A stretch of 63,004 nucleotides of DNA from DATLEX01 sp035525045 (GTDB taxonomy: Bacteria > Acidobacteriota > Thermoanaerobaculia > Gp7-AA8): positions 1 through 63,004 of the forward strand of contig DATLEX010000175.1 of the NCBI GenBank assembly GCA_035525045.1, in the 5' to 3' direction. Shown in pieces: positions 17,062 through 25,145 of the stretch (positions are counted from its first letter, which is position 1; each line of letters starts with the position of its first letter). The notes below the pieces were generated by a model. The model was not told the DNA's origin and did not search any database. It worked only from the letters and a program-made list of their open reading frames with translations. The position numbers and the translations under genes are program-made.

Positions 17062-18158
17062 CGCAATGTGGCCATTATCGCTTCTGCGGCCCGGCGGCTC
17101 GCCCCAGAATCCCCCAGAATCCGCCGGACCTCCAGCATGTCCGCCCGCGCCTGCGCGTAGCGCTCCGGCGCCACCATCTCCCGCACCGCCGCGGCGATGT
17201 TGGGCCCGGTCACCTCGTTCTGCATCAGCTCGGGGACCACGTTCCTCCCCGCCACGATGTTCACCAGGCTGAAGTACGGGAGGCGGACCAGCCGCCGGGC
17301 GATCCGATAGGTGAGCCGGCCCAGCCGGTACATCACCACCACCGGCGTGCCGAGGACGGCCGCCTCCAGGGTGGCCGTGCCGGAGGAGGAGAGGGCGATG
17401 TCGGCGGCGGCCACGGCTTCGCCGCGGTCGCGGGGTAGGATCGGCACATCCAGGCCGCTCGCGGCGACCAGCCGCTGGAGCTGCTCGTGGTCGATGGTCG
17501 GCGCCTGCACGATGTACGGCTCGAGGGCGCGCTCGCGGCGCAGGATGGCCACCGCCTCGAGCATGGCCGGGAGGACGTCGTCCACTTCCCGGCGGCGCGA
17601 CCCCGGGAGCAGCGCCACGCGGAGCACGCCGTCGCGCCGCTCCGGCCGTACCACGCCGGCGATCTGATCGATGAGCGGATGCCCGACATAGGTCACCCGG
17701 ACGCCGTGCTGGCGGTAGAACGCCTCCTCGAAAGGGAGGATCACGATCATGTGGTCGACCCAGCGGGCGATGCCGTGCACCCGCCTGCGGCGCCAGGCCC
17801 AAACCTGCGGCGAGATGAAGTAGATCACCGTGAGCCCCAGCTCCCTGCAGCGCTTCGCCATCCGAAGGTTGAAGCCGGGATAGTCGACCAGCAGCACCGC
17901 GTCGGGCCGCTCCTGTTCGATTCGCTTTACCAGCTCGCGGAACACCCGCCGGAACATCCCGATGTGACGGATGACGCTGAACAGCCCGACGAAACCGAGC
18001 TCGCGGGCGTGGTGCAGAAGCTCCACCCCCTCGCGGCGGAGCAGGTCTCCGCCGATCCCGAACACCTCCAGACCGGGGGCCAGCTTCTTCACTTCGCGCA
18101 GGACACTGGCGGCGTGAAGGTCGCCGGAGGCCTCCCCCGCGACGACGGCGAGCTTCAT
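17058..18158 (-). CDS. lpxB: Lipid-A-disaccharide synthase
   Basis: A 366-residue GT19 enzyme that joins UDP-2,3-diacylglucosamine to lipid X to make the lipid A disaccharide. The start at 18158 gives the family N-terminus MKLAVVAGEASGDLHAASVL. Other conserved blocks are FGIGGDLLRREGVELLHH, VLLVDYPGFNLRMAKRCREL, YFISPQVWAWRRRRV, YVGHPLID, LLPGSRRREVDDVLPAMLEA and LSSSGTATLEAA. It is coupled to msbA through a 4-base overlap. Upstream is a triple-hairpin repeat. Confidence 0.97.
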   Translation of the reverse strand: MKLAVVAGEASGDLHAASVLREVKKLAPGLEVFGIGGDLLRREGVELLHHARELGFVGLFSVIRHIGMFRRVFRELVKRIEQERPDAVLLVDYPGFNLRMAKRCRELGLTVIYFISPQVWAWRRRRVHGIARWVDHMIVILPFEEAFYRQHGVRVTYVGHPLIDQIAGVVRPERRDGVLRVALLPGSRRREVDDVLPAMLEAVAILRRERALEPYIVQAPTIDHEQLQRLVAASGLDVPILPRDRGEAVAAADIALSSSGTATLEAAVLGTPVVVMYRLGRLTYRIARRLVRLPYFSLVNIVAGRNVVPELMQNEVTGPNIAAAVREMVAPERYAQARADMLEVRRILGDSGASRRAAEAIMATLR

Positions 18159-18166
18159 GTCCAGAG

Positions 18167-18241
18167 CCTTCTCCCCCCCCCTGCGGGGGAGAAGGTGGCC
18201 GAAAGCGCTTCGCGCCACCCTCTCCCGCCAGCGGGAGAGGG
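18167..18241. repeat. Triple-hairpin REP-like element upstream of lpxB
   Basis: Three consecutive palindromes: CCTTCTCCCCC/GGGGGAGAAGG (18167-18195), GGTGGCCGAAAGCGCTTCGC...CCACC (18194-18219) and CCCTCTCCCGCCAGCGGGAGAGGG-type (18218-18241). The outer two are related to each other. The element lies between the 61-codon membrane protein gene and lpxB, both transcribed leftward. The form resembles paired REP sequences of other bacteria. Confidence 0.75.
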
Positions 18242-18276
18242 CACACCCTCCCGTGCGACGTGAAGTAACCGCTCCA

Positions 18277-18462
18277 TCATCGCAGCGGAAAGGGGAACAT
18301 GGCCCATCCGAGGGCGATGCCGCCGCAGAAGAGGGAGAGAAAGACGAAGAAGAAGAAGCGGAGGCGTTCCCTCCGCCCATGCTTCCAGAGCAGGGTGAAG
18401 AAGCAGGCCGTGGCCAGGGCGTAGAGGAACATGAGCACGGCGTGATTGCGGAGGAGGCTCAC
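18277..18462 (-). CDS. Small two-helix membrane protein, unknown function
   Basis: 61 residues with two hydrophobic helices: AVLMFLYALATACFFTLLW (about 8-26) and FFFFVFLSLFCGGIALGWAM (about 36-55), separated by a basic loop HGRRERLR. The ATG overlaps the stop of the upstream membrane gene by four bases. That coupling is the main support that it is real. No family is recognised. Confidence 0.6.
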   Translation of the reverse strand: MSLLRNHAVLMFLYALATACFFTLLWKHGRRERLRFFFFVFLSLFCGGIALGWAMFPFPLR

Positions 18463-18830
18463 TTCTTCCGTCCCTCGGCGATGTCGTAGCAGTCGAGCAC
18501 GAGCAGGAGATTCATCAGCCCCGCGGTCAGAGTGAAGGTCGTCCCGTACTCGTAGGTGATGGAGGTGACGTCGCCGTGCGGACCGAGCGAGCGGGCGACG
18601 AAGTAGATCACCCCCGCCCCCATCGAGCCGAGGCTGGCCAGGACGCGCAGCAGGGCCCGCCCGCTCTCGCGGAGCGTGTAGAGGTTGCCGTCGATGGCCA
18701 GGCCGATGAGGAACATGAACAGGACGATGGCGAAGAAGGCGGCGGCGCGCCGGCGGTATCCGAGGTAGAAGTGGCCGGCGCCCGGCACGAGCCAGGCCAG
18801 CACCATGGCCAGGATGGAACGCTTACTCAT
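18459..18830 (-). CDS. Integral membrane protein, DUF6677-like
   Basis: 123 residues with an N-terminal helix containing the pattern AMVLAWLVPGAGHFYLGYRR, as in small TM2/DUF6677-like membrane proteins. Further helices are at about 30-48 (AAFFAIVLFMFLIGLAI), 65-82 and 98-114. It overlaps the HIT gene by eight bases and the next membrane gene by four, forming a tight operon ending before lpxB. The domain assignment is from memory of the WLVPGAGHFYLG pattern and is tentative. No catalytic residues are apparent. Confidence 0.7.
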   Translation of the reverse strand: MSKRSILAMVLAWLVPGAGHFYLGYRRRAAAFFAIVLFMFLIGLAIDGNLYTLRESGRALLRVLASLGSMGAGVIYFVARSLGPHGDVTSITYEYGTTFTLTAGLMNLLLVLDCYDIAEGRKK

Positions 18831-19338
18831 CGGAGGAATGGGAGTCCTTGATCTCCTCGAAGTGCGGCTGGAGCTTGTCGAAGGTGACGTCCAGGTCCTC
18901 CGGGACCAGGCGGGTGCGGGCGGTGACGGTCATGAAGTTCGAGTCACCGCTCCAGCGGGGGACGATGTGCATGTGGTAGTGGTCGGCCACGCCGGCTCCG
19001 GCGATCTGGCCGAAGTTCATCCCGACGTTGAACCCGTCGGGGCGGTAGACGTCCGAGAGGATGCGCTGGGCCTCGGCCGTGAGCCGGATCAGGGCGCGCA
19101 GCGACGAATCGCTGCTGTCGAAGAGCCTGGCCTCGTGCGCGATGGGCGCGACCATCAGATGCCCGTTCGTGTAGGGGTAGCGGTTGAGCATGACCAGGGC
19201 GAGCTCATTGCGGAACAGCGTCAGCGTCTGCTTCGGCTTCCCGGAGGCGGCCGCCACGCAGAAGATGCACTCTTGCGGACTGTCGCTTTTCGGCGACGTC
19301 AAGTAGGGATACCTCCAGGGGGTGAATAGGATTTCCAT
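18823..19338 (-). CDS. HIT-domain nucleotide hydrolase/phosphorylase
   Basis: 171 residues with the histidine triad H120-Y-H122-M-H124 (ADHYHMHIVPRW). An N-terminal CIFC pair plus NRYPYTNGHLMVAP and PDGFNVGMNFGQIAGAGV match the Ap4A-phosphorylase-like HIT group. Such enzymes cleave dinucleoside polyphosphates or nucleotide conjugates; the exact substrate is not readable from sequence. The ATG at 19338 follows a heptad repeat, so it probably starts a transcription unit with the two membrane genes. Confidence 0.9.
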   Translation of the reverse strand: MEILFTPWRYPYLTSPKSDSPQECIFCVAAASGKPKQTLTLFRNELALVMLNRYPYTNGHLMVAPIAHEARLFDSSDSSLRALIRLTAEAQRILSDVYRPDGFNVGMNFGQIAGAGVADHYHMHIVPRWSGDSNFMTVTARTRLVPEDLDVTFDKLQPHFEEIKDSHSSDE

Positions 19339-19342
19339 GGGC

Positions 19343-19417
19343 GTTAACCGTCAACCGTCAACCGTTAACCGTGGGCTTCGATCTCGGTTAACGGTAATCG
19401 GTTTTAACGGTTAACGG
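19343..19417. repeat. Facing heptad arrays of GTTAACC / GGTTAAC between the HU gene and the HIT gene
   Basis: The left arm runs GTTAACC, GTCAACC, GTCAACC, GTTAACC. The right arm runs GGTTAAC, GGTAATC, GGTTTTAAC, GGTTAAC, GG. The loop is GTGGGCTTCGATCT. It occupies nearly the whole gap between the HIT start codon and the HU-family stop codon. Confidence 0.9.
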
Positions 19418-19421
19418 CCCC

Positions 19422-19823
19422 TCATTCGGTCTCTGCAGTAGGCGGCGCCGTATCGGCAGATTCGGGCGCCGCTCCCCCGCCCGCCTCCGCCACGTTCTTG
19501 TTGATCAGCTCCTTCAGCTCCTTGCCGGGCTTGAAATAGGGGATCTTCTTGGAGGGGACCTCCACCTTCTCGCCGGTCTTGGGGTTGCGGCCGGTGCGCG
19601 ATTTCCTGCTGCGGAGACGGAAGCTGCCGAAGCCGCGCAGCTCGATCTTCTGTCCCGCCCGGAGCGACTCGACGATCGAGTCGAAGACGATGTTGACGAT
19701 CGTCTCGGCCTGCTTCTTGGTGAGCTGGACGACGCGTGCCACCTCGTCGACGAGCTCGGCCTTGGTCATCACACCCGCTTTGGCGCTGGTCTCGTTTTCG
19801 TCGAGATCGATCGGTTGCTCCAA
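19422..19823 (-). CDS. HU/IHF-family DNA-binding protein
   Basis: The core (MTKAELVDEVARVVQLTKKQ onward) includes GFGSFRLRSRKSRTGRNPKT, the beta-arm that inserts into DNA, and VPSKKIPYFKPGKELKE. An AGGAGG at 19829-19834 sits five bases before a TTG at 19823, giving a 133-residue form with an acidic leader of about 18 residues. The alternative ATG at 19769 has no good ribosome-binding site. The C-terminal 20 residues are Ala/Glu/Pro-rich and probably disordered. It follows sppA with an 11-base gap. IHF-alpha/beta versus HU cannot be decided. Confidence 0.9.
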   Translation of the reverse strand: MEQPIDLDENETSAKAGVMTKAELVDEVARVVQLTKKQAETIVNIVFDSIVESLRAGQKIELRGFGSFRLRSRKSRTGRNPKTGEKVEVPSKKIPYFKPGKELKELINKNVAEAGGGAAPESADTAPPTAETE

Positions 19824-19833
19824 AGTAGCCTCC

Positions 19834-20880
19834 TCACTTCGCAGATGCAGCACCGGCTGCTTCCCACAGGTACAGAAACCGAGCCGCACGGCGGCTCATC
19901 ACCTTTTCCAGCAATGACTGCGGGTCGCTGGCGCCGGTCAGAAGGTCGACCAGCGTGGCCCGGCGCGGCTTCGGATAGAGCATGGCCGGCTCGCCCTTGA
20001 TGCCTCCCATCTCTCCGGCCAGGCGCACCGCGTCGTGCAGGCTGCCCAGCCGGTCCACCAGCTTCAGCGCCAGCGCTTCCTCCCCGGTGAAGACCCGGCC
20101 GTCCGCCAGCTCCACCACCTCCGCCTCGGTCAGCTTCCCTTCCCGCCCCGCGGCCACGGCCTTGACGAACTGAGTGTGAAGCTGATCGACCACGCGCTGG
20201 AGGTACTGCCGCTCCTCCTCGGTCAGCTTCTGGAAGGGCGAGCCGGCCGACTTCAGCGAGCCGCTGGTGATCGTCTCCGGGCGCATGCGCGCCCAGCGGA
20301 CCAGCTCCTCGTACTCGAGCCACTGCAGGATGACGCCGATCGAGCCGGTGATCGATCCGGGGTTGGCCACGATCTGATCGCACGCCGCGGCGATGTAGAA
20401 CCCCCCCGAGGCCGCCACGCTGTCGAAGGAGGCCACCACCGGCTTCCCGCTTTCCTCGCGGATGCGAAGGATCTCCGAGTAGATCTCCTGCGAGGGGGCG
20501 ATGGCGCCGCCGGGGCTGTTGATCCGCACCACGATCGCCTTGACCGTGGAGCTGTCGGCGTATTTGTCGAGCGACTCGATGGTGTCGCGGGCATCGAGGA
20601 TCGGGCCGTCGATGGGAACCACCGCCACCCGCTGCGTGGAGAGGGTGAAGCGCGAGGAGTCGCTCCGCGTCGCGGCGAAGGCGATCATCAGGAACGAGAA
20701 GCCGACCACCAGCACCAGGCAGCCGGTGAAGGCGCCGAAGACGAACATTCCCGCCCGTGACTTCCGCGGCCGCTCGACCACTACGGCCGGCATTGGCGGC
20801 GGGGCCTGGGTCTCCGGGCCGGGGGCCGGTTCCTGGTCAGGCTGCTGTTGATACGGCTGATTCGGATCGATGTCGGACAT
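19834..20880 (-). CDS. sppA: Signal peptide peptidase SppA, short form
   Basis: A 348-residue membrane-anchored serine protease that degrades cleaved signal peptides. A Pro/Gln-rich cytoplasmic tail (1-40) precedes one membrane helix (FGAFTGCLVLVVGFSFLMIA, about 48-67). Catalytic elements are the Ser in VAASGGFYIA and the Lys in GSLKSAGSPFQ, with VVRINSPGGA and NPGSITGSIGV also conserved. The length fits the single-domain B. subtilis type rather than the double-length E. coli enzyme. It lies between rpsA and the HU gene in one transcription direction. Confidence 0.95.
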   Translation of the reverse strand: MSDIDPNQPYQQQPDQEPAPGPETQAPPPMPAVVVERPRKSRAGMFVFGAFTGCLVLVVGFSFLMIAFAATRSDSSRFTLSTQRVAVVPIDGPILDARDTIESLDKYADSSTVKAIVVRINSPGGAIAPSQEIYSEILRIREESGKPVVASFDSVAASGGFYIAAACDQIVANPGSITGSIGVILQWLEYEELVRWARMRPETITSGSLKSAGSPFQKLTEEERQYLQRVVDQLHTQFVKAVAAGREGKLTEAEVVELADGRVFTGEEALALKLVDRLGSLHDAVRLAGEMGGIKGEPAMLYPKPRRATLVDLLTGASDPQSLLEKVMSRRAARFLYLWEAAGAASAK

Positions 20881-20892
20881 GCTCGGCGTCCT

Positions 20893-22608
20893 CTAGGGTT
20901 CAGTGGTGCCGGCCGGCGGCGTCTCGCCGGCCGGGCCGTGCGCCGCGGCGCGTTCCTCGTCTGTGAGCGGCGGGACGTCGCGGGTGCTCAGCCCGATCTT
21001 CCGCTCGTGCGAATCGAGCTTGATGATGCGCGCTCGGATGACCTCCCCCGGCGTGAAGGCCTTGTCGAGCTTCACCTTCGCGTCGCGCTGGACTTCCGAA
21101 ACGTGCGCCAGCCCTTCCACCCCGTCGGCCACGCGAACGAAGAGGCCGAAGTCGGTGATCTTGGCGATCGTGCCGGTGATCTCGTCGCCGACGGTGTGGC
21201 CGCGGGCGAAGTTGTCCCACTCGTTGGGGAGGAACTCGCGGATGGAGAGCGAGAGCCGCTGGTTCTCCCCGTCGACGTTGATGACCCGGGCCTGCACCGT
21301 GTCGCCCTTCTTCAGCACCTCGCTGGGGTGCTTGAGGCGGCGTGCGAACGACATGTCGGAGATGTGGATCAGGCCGTCGATCCCCTCCTCGACCTCCACG
21401 AAGGCGCCGAAGTCGGTCAGGTTGCGGACCTTCCCCGTGATCACCGACCCCACCGGGAACCGCTCGGCGATCGTGTCCCACGGGTTCTCCTCGAGCGCCT
21501 TGAGCGAGAGCGAGATGCGGCGGTTGGCGATATTCACGTCCGAGACCACCGCCTCCACCTCCTCCCCGGTGGAGAGGAGCTTGGCCGGATTGCGGACCTT
21601 CTTGGTCCACGACATCTCGCTGACGTGGATCAACCCCTCCACGCCGTCTTCCAACTCCACGAACGCGCCGTAGTCGGCGAGCGAGACCACCTTCCCCCGC
21701 ACCCGGCTGCCGAGCGGGTAGCGCTGCACGACGTCCGACCACGGATCGGGGGTCTTCTGCTTGTAGCCGAGCGAGACACGCTCGGCCTGTGGATCGAACT
21801 TGAGGACCGTCACCTCCAGTTCGTCGCCGACGTTGAAGTACTCCGAGGGGTGGTTGACCCGTCCCCAGGAGATGTCGGTGATGTGGAGCAGGCCGTCCAC
21901 GCCGCCCAGGTCGACGAAGACGCCGTAGTCGGTGATGTTCTTGACCACGCCGTGCGTGAGCTTCCCCTCTTCGAGCCGGCCGAAGGTCTCCTGTTTCTGC
22001 TTCGACTGCTCCACTTCGACCAGGGCCCGCCGCGACAGGACCACGTTGCTCCGCTTCTTGTCGAAGGAGACGATCTTGAAGCGGAACTCCTGCCCGCGCA
22101 GCGCATCGAGGTTCTTCACCGGCTTTGTGTCGATGAGCGACCCCGGCAGGAAGGCCTTGATCCCGCCGACATCGACGGAGAGCCCCCCTTTGACCCGGTC
22201 CACCACCCGCCCCATGATCGGTTCCTCGGCTTTGTAGGCCGCCTCGATCCGGTCCCACACCAGCATGCGCTCGGCCTTCTCGCGCGAGAGCTGCACGTAG
22301 CCGGAGATGTCCTCGAGACGCTCGACAAAGACGTCGATCTCGTCGCCGCGCTTCACCGTGACCTCGCCGTCGTGCCCGGTGACCTGCGAGGCGGGAAGAA
22401 GGCCCTCCGACTTGTACCCGATATCGACGACGACCTCGCTCGGGGTGACCTTCACCACCCGCCCCCGGATGATCTCCCCCTCCGCAAAGGTGGCCATTTT
22501 CTGGTCGTAGAGGTTGAGGAGCTCGTCCATTCCCAGCCCCTCCAGATTGTTGGCGTCCGCCGGACGTTCGGGCGGCTTCTGCTTGGTTGGATCGTCACTG
22601 GACGCCAT
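20893..22608 (-). CDS. rpsA: 30S ribosomal protein S1
   Basis: 571 residues with six S1 (OB-fold) repeats, each ending in the GLIHISDMS/GLLHITDISWG type motif. Examples are GVFVDLGGVDGLLHITDISW, GAFVELEDGVEGLIHVSEMS, GAFVEVEEGIDGLIHISDMS and GLFVRVADGVEGLAHVSEVQ. S1 helps mRNAs bind the 30S subunit. It has its own promoter and a leader of about 100 bases. cmk lies upstream, the widely conserved cmk-rpsA pair. Confidence 0.97.
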   Translation of the reverse strand: MASSDDPTKQKPPERPADANNLEGLGMDELLNLYDQKMATFAEGEIIRGRVVKVTPSEVVVDIGYKSEGLLPASQVTGHDGEVTVKRGDEIDVFVERLEDISGYVQLSREKAERMLVWDRIEAAYKAEEPIMGRVVDRVKGGLSVDVGGIKAFLPGSLIDTKPVKNLDALRGQEFRFKIVSFDKKRSNVVLSRRALVEVEQSKQKQETFGRLEEGKLTHGVVKNITDYGVFVDLGGVDGLLHITDISWGRVNHPSEYFNVGDELEVTVLKFDPQAERVSLGYKQKTPDPWSDVVQRYPLGSRVRGKVVSLADYGAFVELEDGVEGLIHVSEMSWTKKVRNPAKLLSTGEEVEAVVSDVNIANRRISLSLKALEENPWDTIAERFPVGSVITGKVRNLTDFGAFVEVEEGIDGLIHISDMSFARRLKHPSEVLKKGDTVQARVINVDGENQRLSLSIREFLPNEWDNFARGHTVGDEITGTIAKITDFGLFVRVADGVEGLAHVSEVQRDAKVKLDKAFTPGEVIRARIIKLDSHERKIGLSTRDVPPLTDEERAAAHGPAGETPPAGTTEP

Positions 22609-22805
22609 GGACTGGGGAACCTCCCTCGAACCGGGTGACCAGACAAAAACGGCCGGAGCACCCGCATCACCCGCGCACCCAAAATCAACGTAAATTGTTG
22701 ATACGCGCTGAAATCGGGAGTTTAGCGGGCGCGTGAAGTATGGTCAAGGAAGGTGGAGGAACGTGCCGAGTGCCGGGCGCCGGGCGAGGTTGGGCGGCGC
22801 CCCGA
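22609..22805 (-). promoter_or_regulatory. rpsA promoter and untranslated leader
   Basis: TTGACC (22747-22742) and TAAACT (22724-22719) are separated by 17 bases, the clearest sigma-70 type promoter in the window. The leader of about 104 bases starts near 22712. It contains a small hairpin ATCAAC-AATTTAC-GTTGAT followed by TTTTGGG, and a GGGAGG about 11 bases before the ATG. S1 autoregulates its own translation in E. coli; a similar role for this leader is only a guess. Confidence 0.6.
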
Positions 22806-23471
22806 CTATCGGTCTCGGACGCGCTCGACGATCCGCTTCACCACCTCGCCGATCGTCAGCGCGGACGTATCGATCACCTCGTAGGACTCGTCCCAGGTCA
22901 GGGGGGAGTCAGCGCGGCTGGAGTCCTGCTCGTCCCGCCGCCCGGCCTCGGCCAGCACCGTCTCGAAGGAGACGGGACTCCCCCTGGCCAGCAGCTCACG
23001 GTGGCGGCGCTCGGCGCGCACCTGGGGGCTGGCGGTGAGAAAGAACTTGTGCGGTGTCTCCGGGAAGACCTTCGTGCCGATGTCACGCCCTTCGAGGACG
23101 CCGCCGGCCCGGCGCCCGAGCTCCTGCTGGCGGCGGACCAGCGCGCGGCGGACGGCGGGGACGGCCGAGACGTGGCTGGCGGCCATGCTCACCTCCGGCG
23201 TGCGGATCAGGTGGGTGACGTCCTCGCCGTCGAGCAGCACGCGGGGGTGCTCCCCCGGAAGGAGATCGATGGCGGTGCGGGCCAGCAGGTCCTCGAGGGC
23301 GGGGGCATCGTGCAGGGCGACACCGGCGCGCGTGGCCGCCAGGGCGATGGCGCGGTACATGGCGCCGGTATCGATGTGGGGGATGCCGAGCTCGCGGGCC
23401 ACCAGCCGGCTGGCCGTCGTCTTGCCGACGCCGGAGGGGCCGTCGATGGCGATGATGAGGGGCGGGGTCAC
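22806..23471 (-). CDS. cmk: Cytidylate kinase
   Basis: 221 residues that phosphorylate CMP/dCMP. The P-loop is IDGPSGVGKTTASRLVA (about 8-24), followed by LGIPHIDTGAMYRAIALAA, the GRDIGTKVFPETPHKFFLTA block, and RRDEQDSSRADSPL, the conserved substrate-binding stretch. The GTG start overlaps the stop of the pseudouridine synthase gene (GTGA). cmk before rpsA is the standard order. Confidence 0.96.
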   Translation of the reverse strand: MTPPLIIAIDGPSGVGKTTASRLVARELGIPHIDTGAMYRAIALAATRAGVALHDAPALEDLLARTAIDLLPGEHPRVLLDGEDVTHLIRTPEVSMAASHVSAVPAVRRALVRRQQELGRRAGGVLEGRDIGTKVFPETPHKFFLTASPQVRAERRHRELLARGSPVSFETVLAEAGRRDEQDSSRADSPLTWDESYEVIDTSALTIGEVVKRIVERVRDR

Positions 23472-24340
23472 CGCTGGCGCGCCGCCCGGCGCGGCTTGGC
23501 CGCGGTGCGCGCGGCGGGCTTGCCCGCGGCTTTCTTCTTGGAGACCGGTTTCTTCCGCGAGCGTGGAGGCTGCGCGGCGCGGCGCGGCTTCGACGGCTTG
23601 GCGTCCTTCATCGTGGCCAGCATCTTCACTTCCTGCCTGGTCAGCTCACGCCAGACGCCAGGGGTCAGCTTCGGGTCGGAGATCGGACCGATGGCCACGC
23701 GGCGCAGCTTCGAGACAGGATGGCCGACGGCCTGGAACATCTTGCGGATCTGCTGCGTCCGCCCTTCGCGGAGCTTGACCTCGAACCAACTGTTCCCTTC
23801 CTCCTCCCCGCGGCCGGTGGTCTTCATGCGGGAGAGCTGGCAGGGAAGGGTTCGCTTTCCGTCGATGGTGATGCCGCGCTCGAGCTTCTCGATCATGCGA
23901 TCCTCGGGCACTCCGCGGACCTTCACGTGGTAGGTCTTGACCGAACCATGCTTCGGGTGCGAGATCCTGAAGGCGAGATCGCCGTCGTTGGTCAACAGGA
24001 CCAGCCCCTCGGAGTGGAAGTCGAGGCGTCCCACCGGATAGATCCGCTCCCGCACTCCGCGGATCAGGTCGATGACCGTCCGCCTCCCCTGCGGGTCCTC
24101 GACGGTGGTCATCACTTGCCTCGGCTTGTAGAGGAGGATGTAGCGATGGGTCTCGGCACGGGTGATGAGCTTGCCGTCGACCTTGACGTGGTCGCGGGAA
24201 GCATTCGCTCGCGAGCCCAGCTCGGTGACGACGCGCCCGTTCACCGTCACCCGTCCCTCGCGAATCATCGTTTCGGCTTCTCGTCGCGACGCGAAGCCGG
24301 CATGGGCGATGATCTTCTGCAGTCGCTCGAGTTGCATCAC
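23468..24340 (-). CDS. rluB: RluB/RsuA-family rRNA pseudouridine synthase
   Basis: 290 residues. An N-terminal S4 RNA-binding domain (MQLERLQKIIAHAGFASRRE) is followed by the catalytic motif VGRLDFHSEGLVLLTNDGDL, whose Asp isomerises uridine in 23S rRNA. RMKTTGRGEEEGNSWFEVKLREG and RKMFQAVGHPVSKLRRVAIG follow. The last 45 residues are a Lys/Arg/Pro/Ala tail, probably disordered and RNA-binding. The start is GTG at 24340 or ATG at 24337, both overlapping the scpB stop. The scpA/scpB/rlu/cmk arrangement is widespread. Confidence 0.93.
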   Translation of the reverse strand: MMQLERLQKIIAHAGFASRREAETMIREGRVTVNGRVVTELGSRANASRDHVKVDGKLITRAETHRYILLYKPRQVMTTVEDPQGRRTVIDLIRGVRERIYPVGRLDFHSEGLVLLTNDGDLAFRISHPKHGSVKTYHVKVRGVPEDRMIEKLERGITIDGKRTLPCQLSRMKTTGRGEEEGNSWFEVKLREGRTQQIRKMFQAVGHPVSKLRRVAIGPISDPKLTPGVWRELTRQEVKMLATMKDAKPSKPRRAAQPPRSRKKPVSKKKAAGKPAARTAAKPRRAARQR

Positions 24341-25014
24341 TCTGGTTGCTGTTCGCCGCCTGACGATTCTAACTCGACTTCGAGGCGATCTTCCGCCGCT
24401 TCGCCTTCGGCAAGCGGGATCTCGATCGAGTCGTCGGTCGCTTCGGCGGCCTGAATGTTGGCCACCAGGTCCTCGTCGAGCTGCTCGCCGATCAGATCGC
24501 CGAACTCCTCGAGCTGGGGAAGGTCGCGGATGTCGTCGAGGCCGAAGTGCACCAGGAACTCGCGCGTGGTGCGGTAGAGGAAGGGGCTGCCCACGACGTT
24601 CTTCCGTCCGGAGACGCGGATCATCCGCCGCTCCAGCAGCGTGCGGATCGTCTGCGTGGAGTTGACTCCGCGGATGTCCGACACCTCCGGCGCCGTGACC
24701 GGCTGGCGGTAAGCCACGATGGCCAGCGTCTCCAGCGCCGCGATGGAGAGACGGCTCTCCCCTTTCCTGGCGAAGTACTTCCTGAGCACGGCGTCGTGCT
24801 CGGGCCGCGTGGCCAGGCGCCAGCCGCCGGCCGCCTGCTCGAGGACGAACCCCCCCACGTTTGCCCCCAGGCTGCGCTGGATCTCCCCGAGCTGTGCGGC
24901 GATGGTCTCCTTCTCCACCCCGGGGAAGGCCTCGGCGAATTCCTCGAGCTTCACCGGCTCGTTGCTGACGAAGAGGATGGCCTCCAGGGCCGCGCGCAGG
25001 TCGTTGGTATCCAT
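24337..25014 (-). CDS. scpB: Segregation and condensation protein B
   Basis: 225 residues from the ATG at 25014 (MDTNDLRAALEAILFVSNEP); an ATG at 25029 lies in a repeat arm. The two winged-helix domains are visible, with LSIAALETLAIVAYRQPVTAPEV-type and IRGVNSTQTIRTLLERRMIR stretches and NVVGSPFLYRTTREFLVHFG. ScpB binds ScpA and SMC to form the chromosome-organising condensin complex. The last 45 residues are acidic. It is downstream of scpA across a palindromic repeat. Confidence 0.95.
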   Translation of the reverse strand: MDTNDLRAALEAILFVSNEPVKLEEFAEAFPGVEKETIAAQLGEIQRSLGANVGGFVLEQAAGGWRLATRPEHDAVLRKYFARKGESRLSIAALETLAIVAYRQPVTAPEVSDIRGVNSTQTIRTLLERRMIRVSGRKNVVGSPFLYRTTREFLVHFGLDDIRDLPQLEEFGDLIGEQLDEDLVANIQAAEATDDSIEIPLAEGEAAEDRLEVELESSGGEQQPE

Positions 25015-25021
25015 GGTGTCA

Positions 25022-25145
25022 GGTGTCATTCCGAGCCGGCGAAGCCCCGAAGGGGCGGAGCGCGGCGAGGAATCCCCCGCCGACGGAGCGCGGCGCGTAC
25101 TTGCGCGGGGGATTCCTCGCCGTCTCCGCGGCTCGGAATGACACC
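25022..25145. repeat. Long palindromic repeat of the GTCATTCCGAG family between scpA and scpB
   Basis: GGTGTCATTCCGAGC at the left end and GCTCGGAATGACACC at the right end are perfect inverted copies of 15 bases. Inner GGCGAGGAATCCCCCGC and GCGGGGGATTCCTCGCC are also inverted copies. The 124 bases fill the whole gap. A degenerate copy with the same inner layout is at 57024-57120. Confidence 0.88.

Noticed and set aside
15148..17160. A 670-codon open frame on the plus strand opposite msbA
   Set aside because: High GC leaves the opposite strand of real genes open. It lies antisense to an unmistakable msbA and its product is a low-complexity mix of R, E, H, G and V with no domain.
20848..22638. 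A 596-codon open frame opposite rpsA
   Set aside because: Antisense shadow of six S1 repeats; the apparent internal repeats simply mirror the S1 repeats.
22680..22712. Hairpin ATCAAC-AATTTAC-GTTGAT in the rpsA leader as a riboswitch or attenuator
   Set aside because: The stem is only six bp, AT-rich, and no alternative structure or conserved aptamer is visible; kept only as part of the leader.
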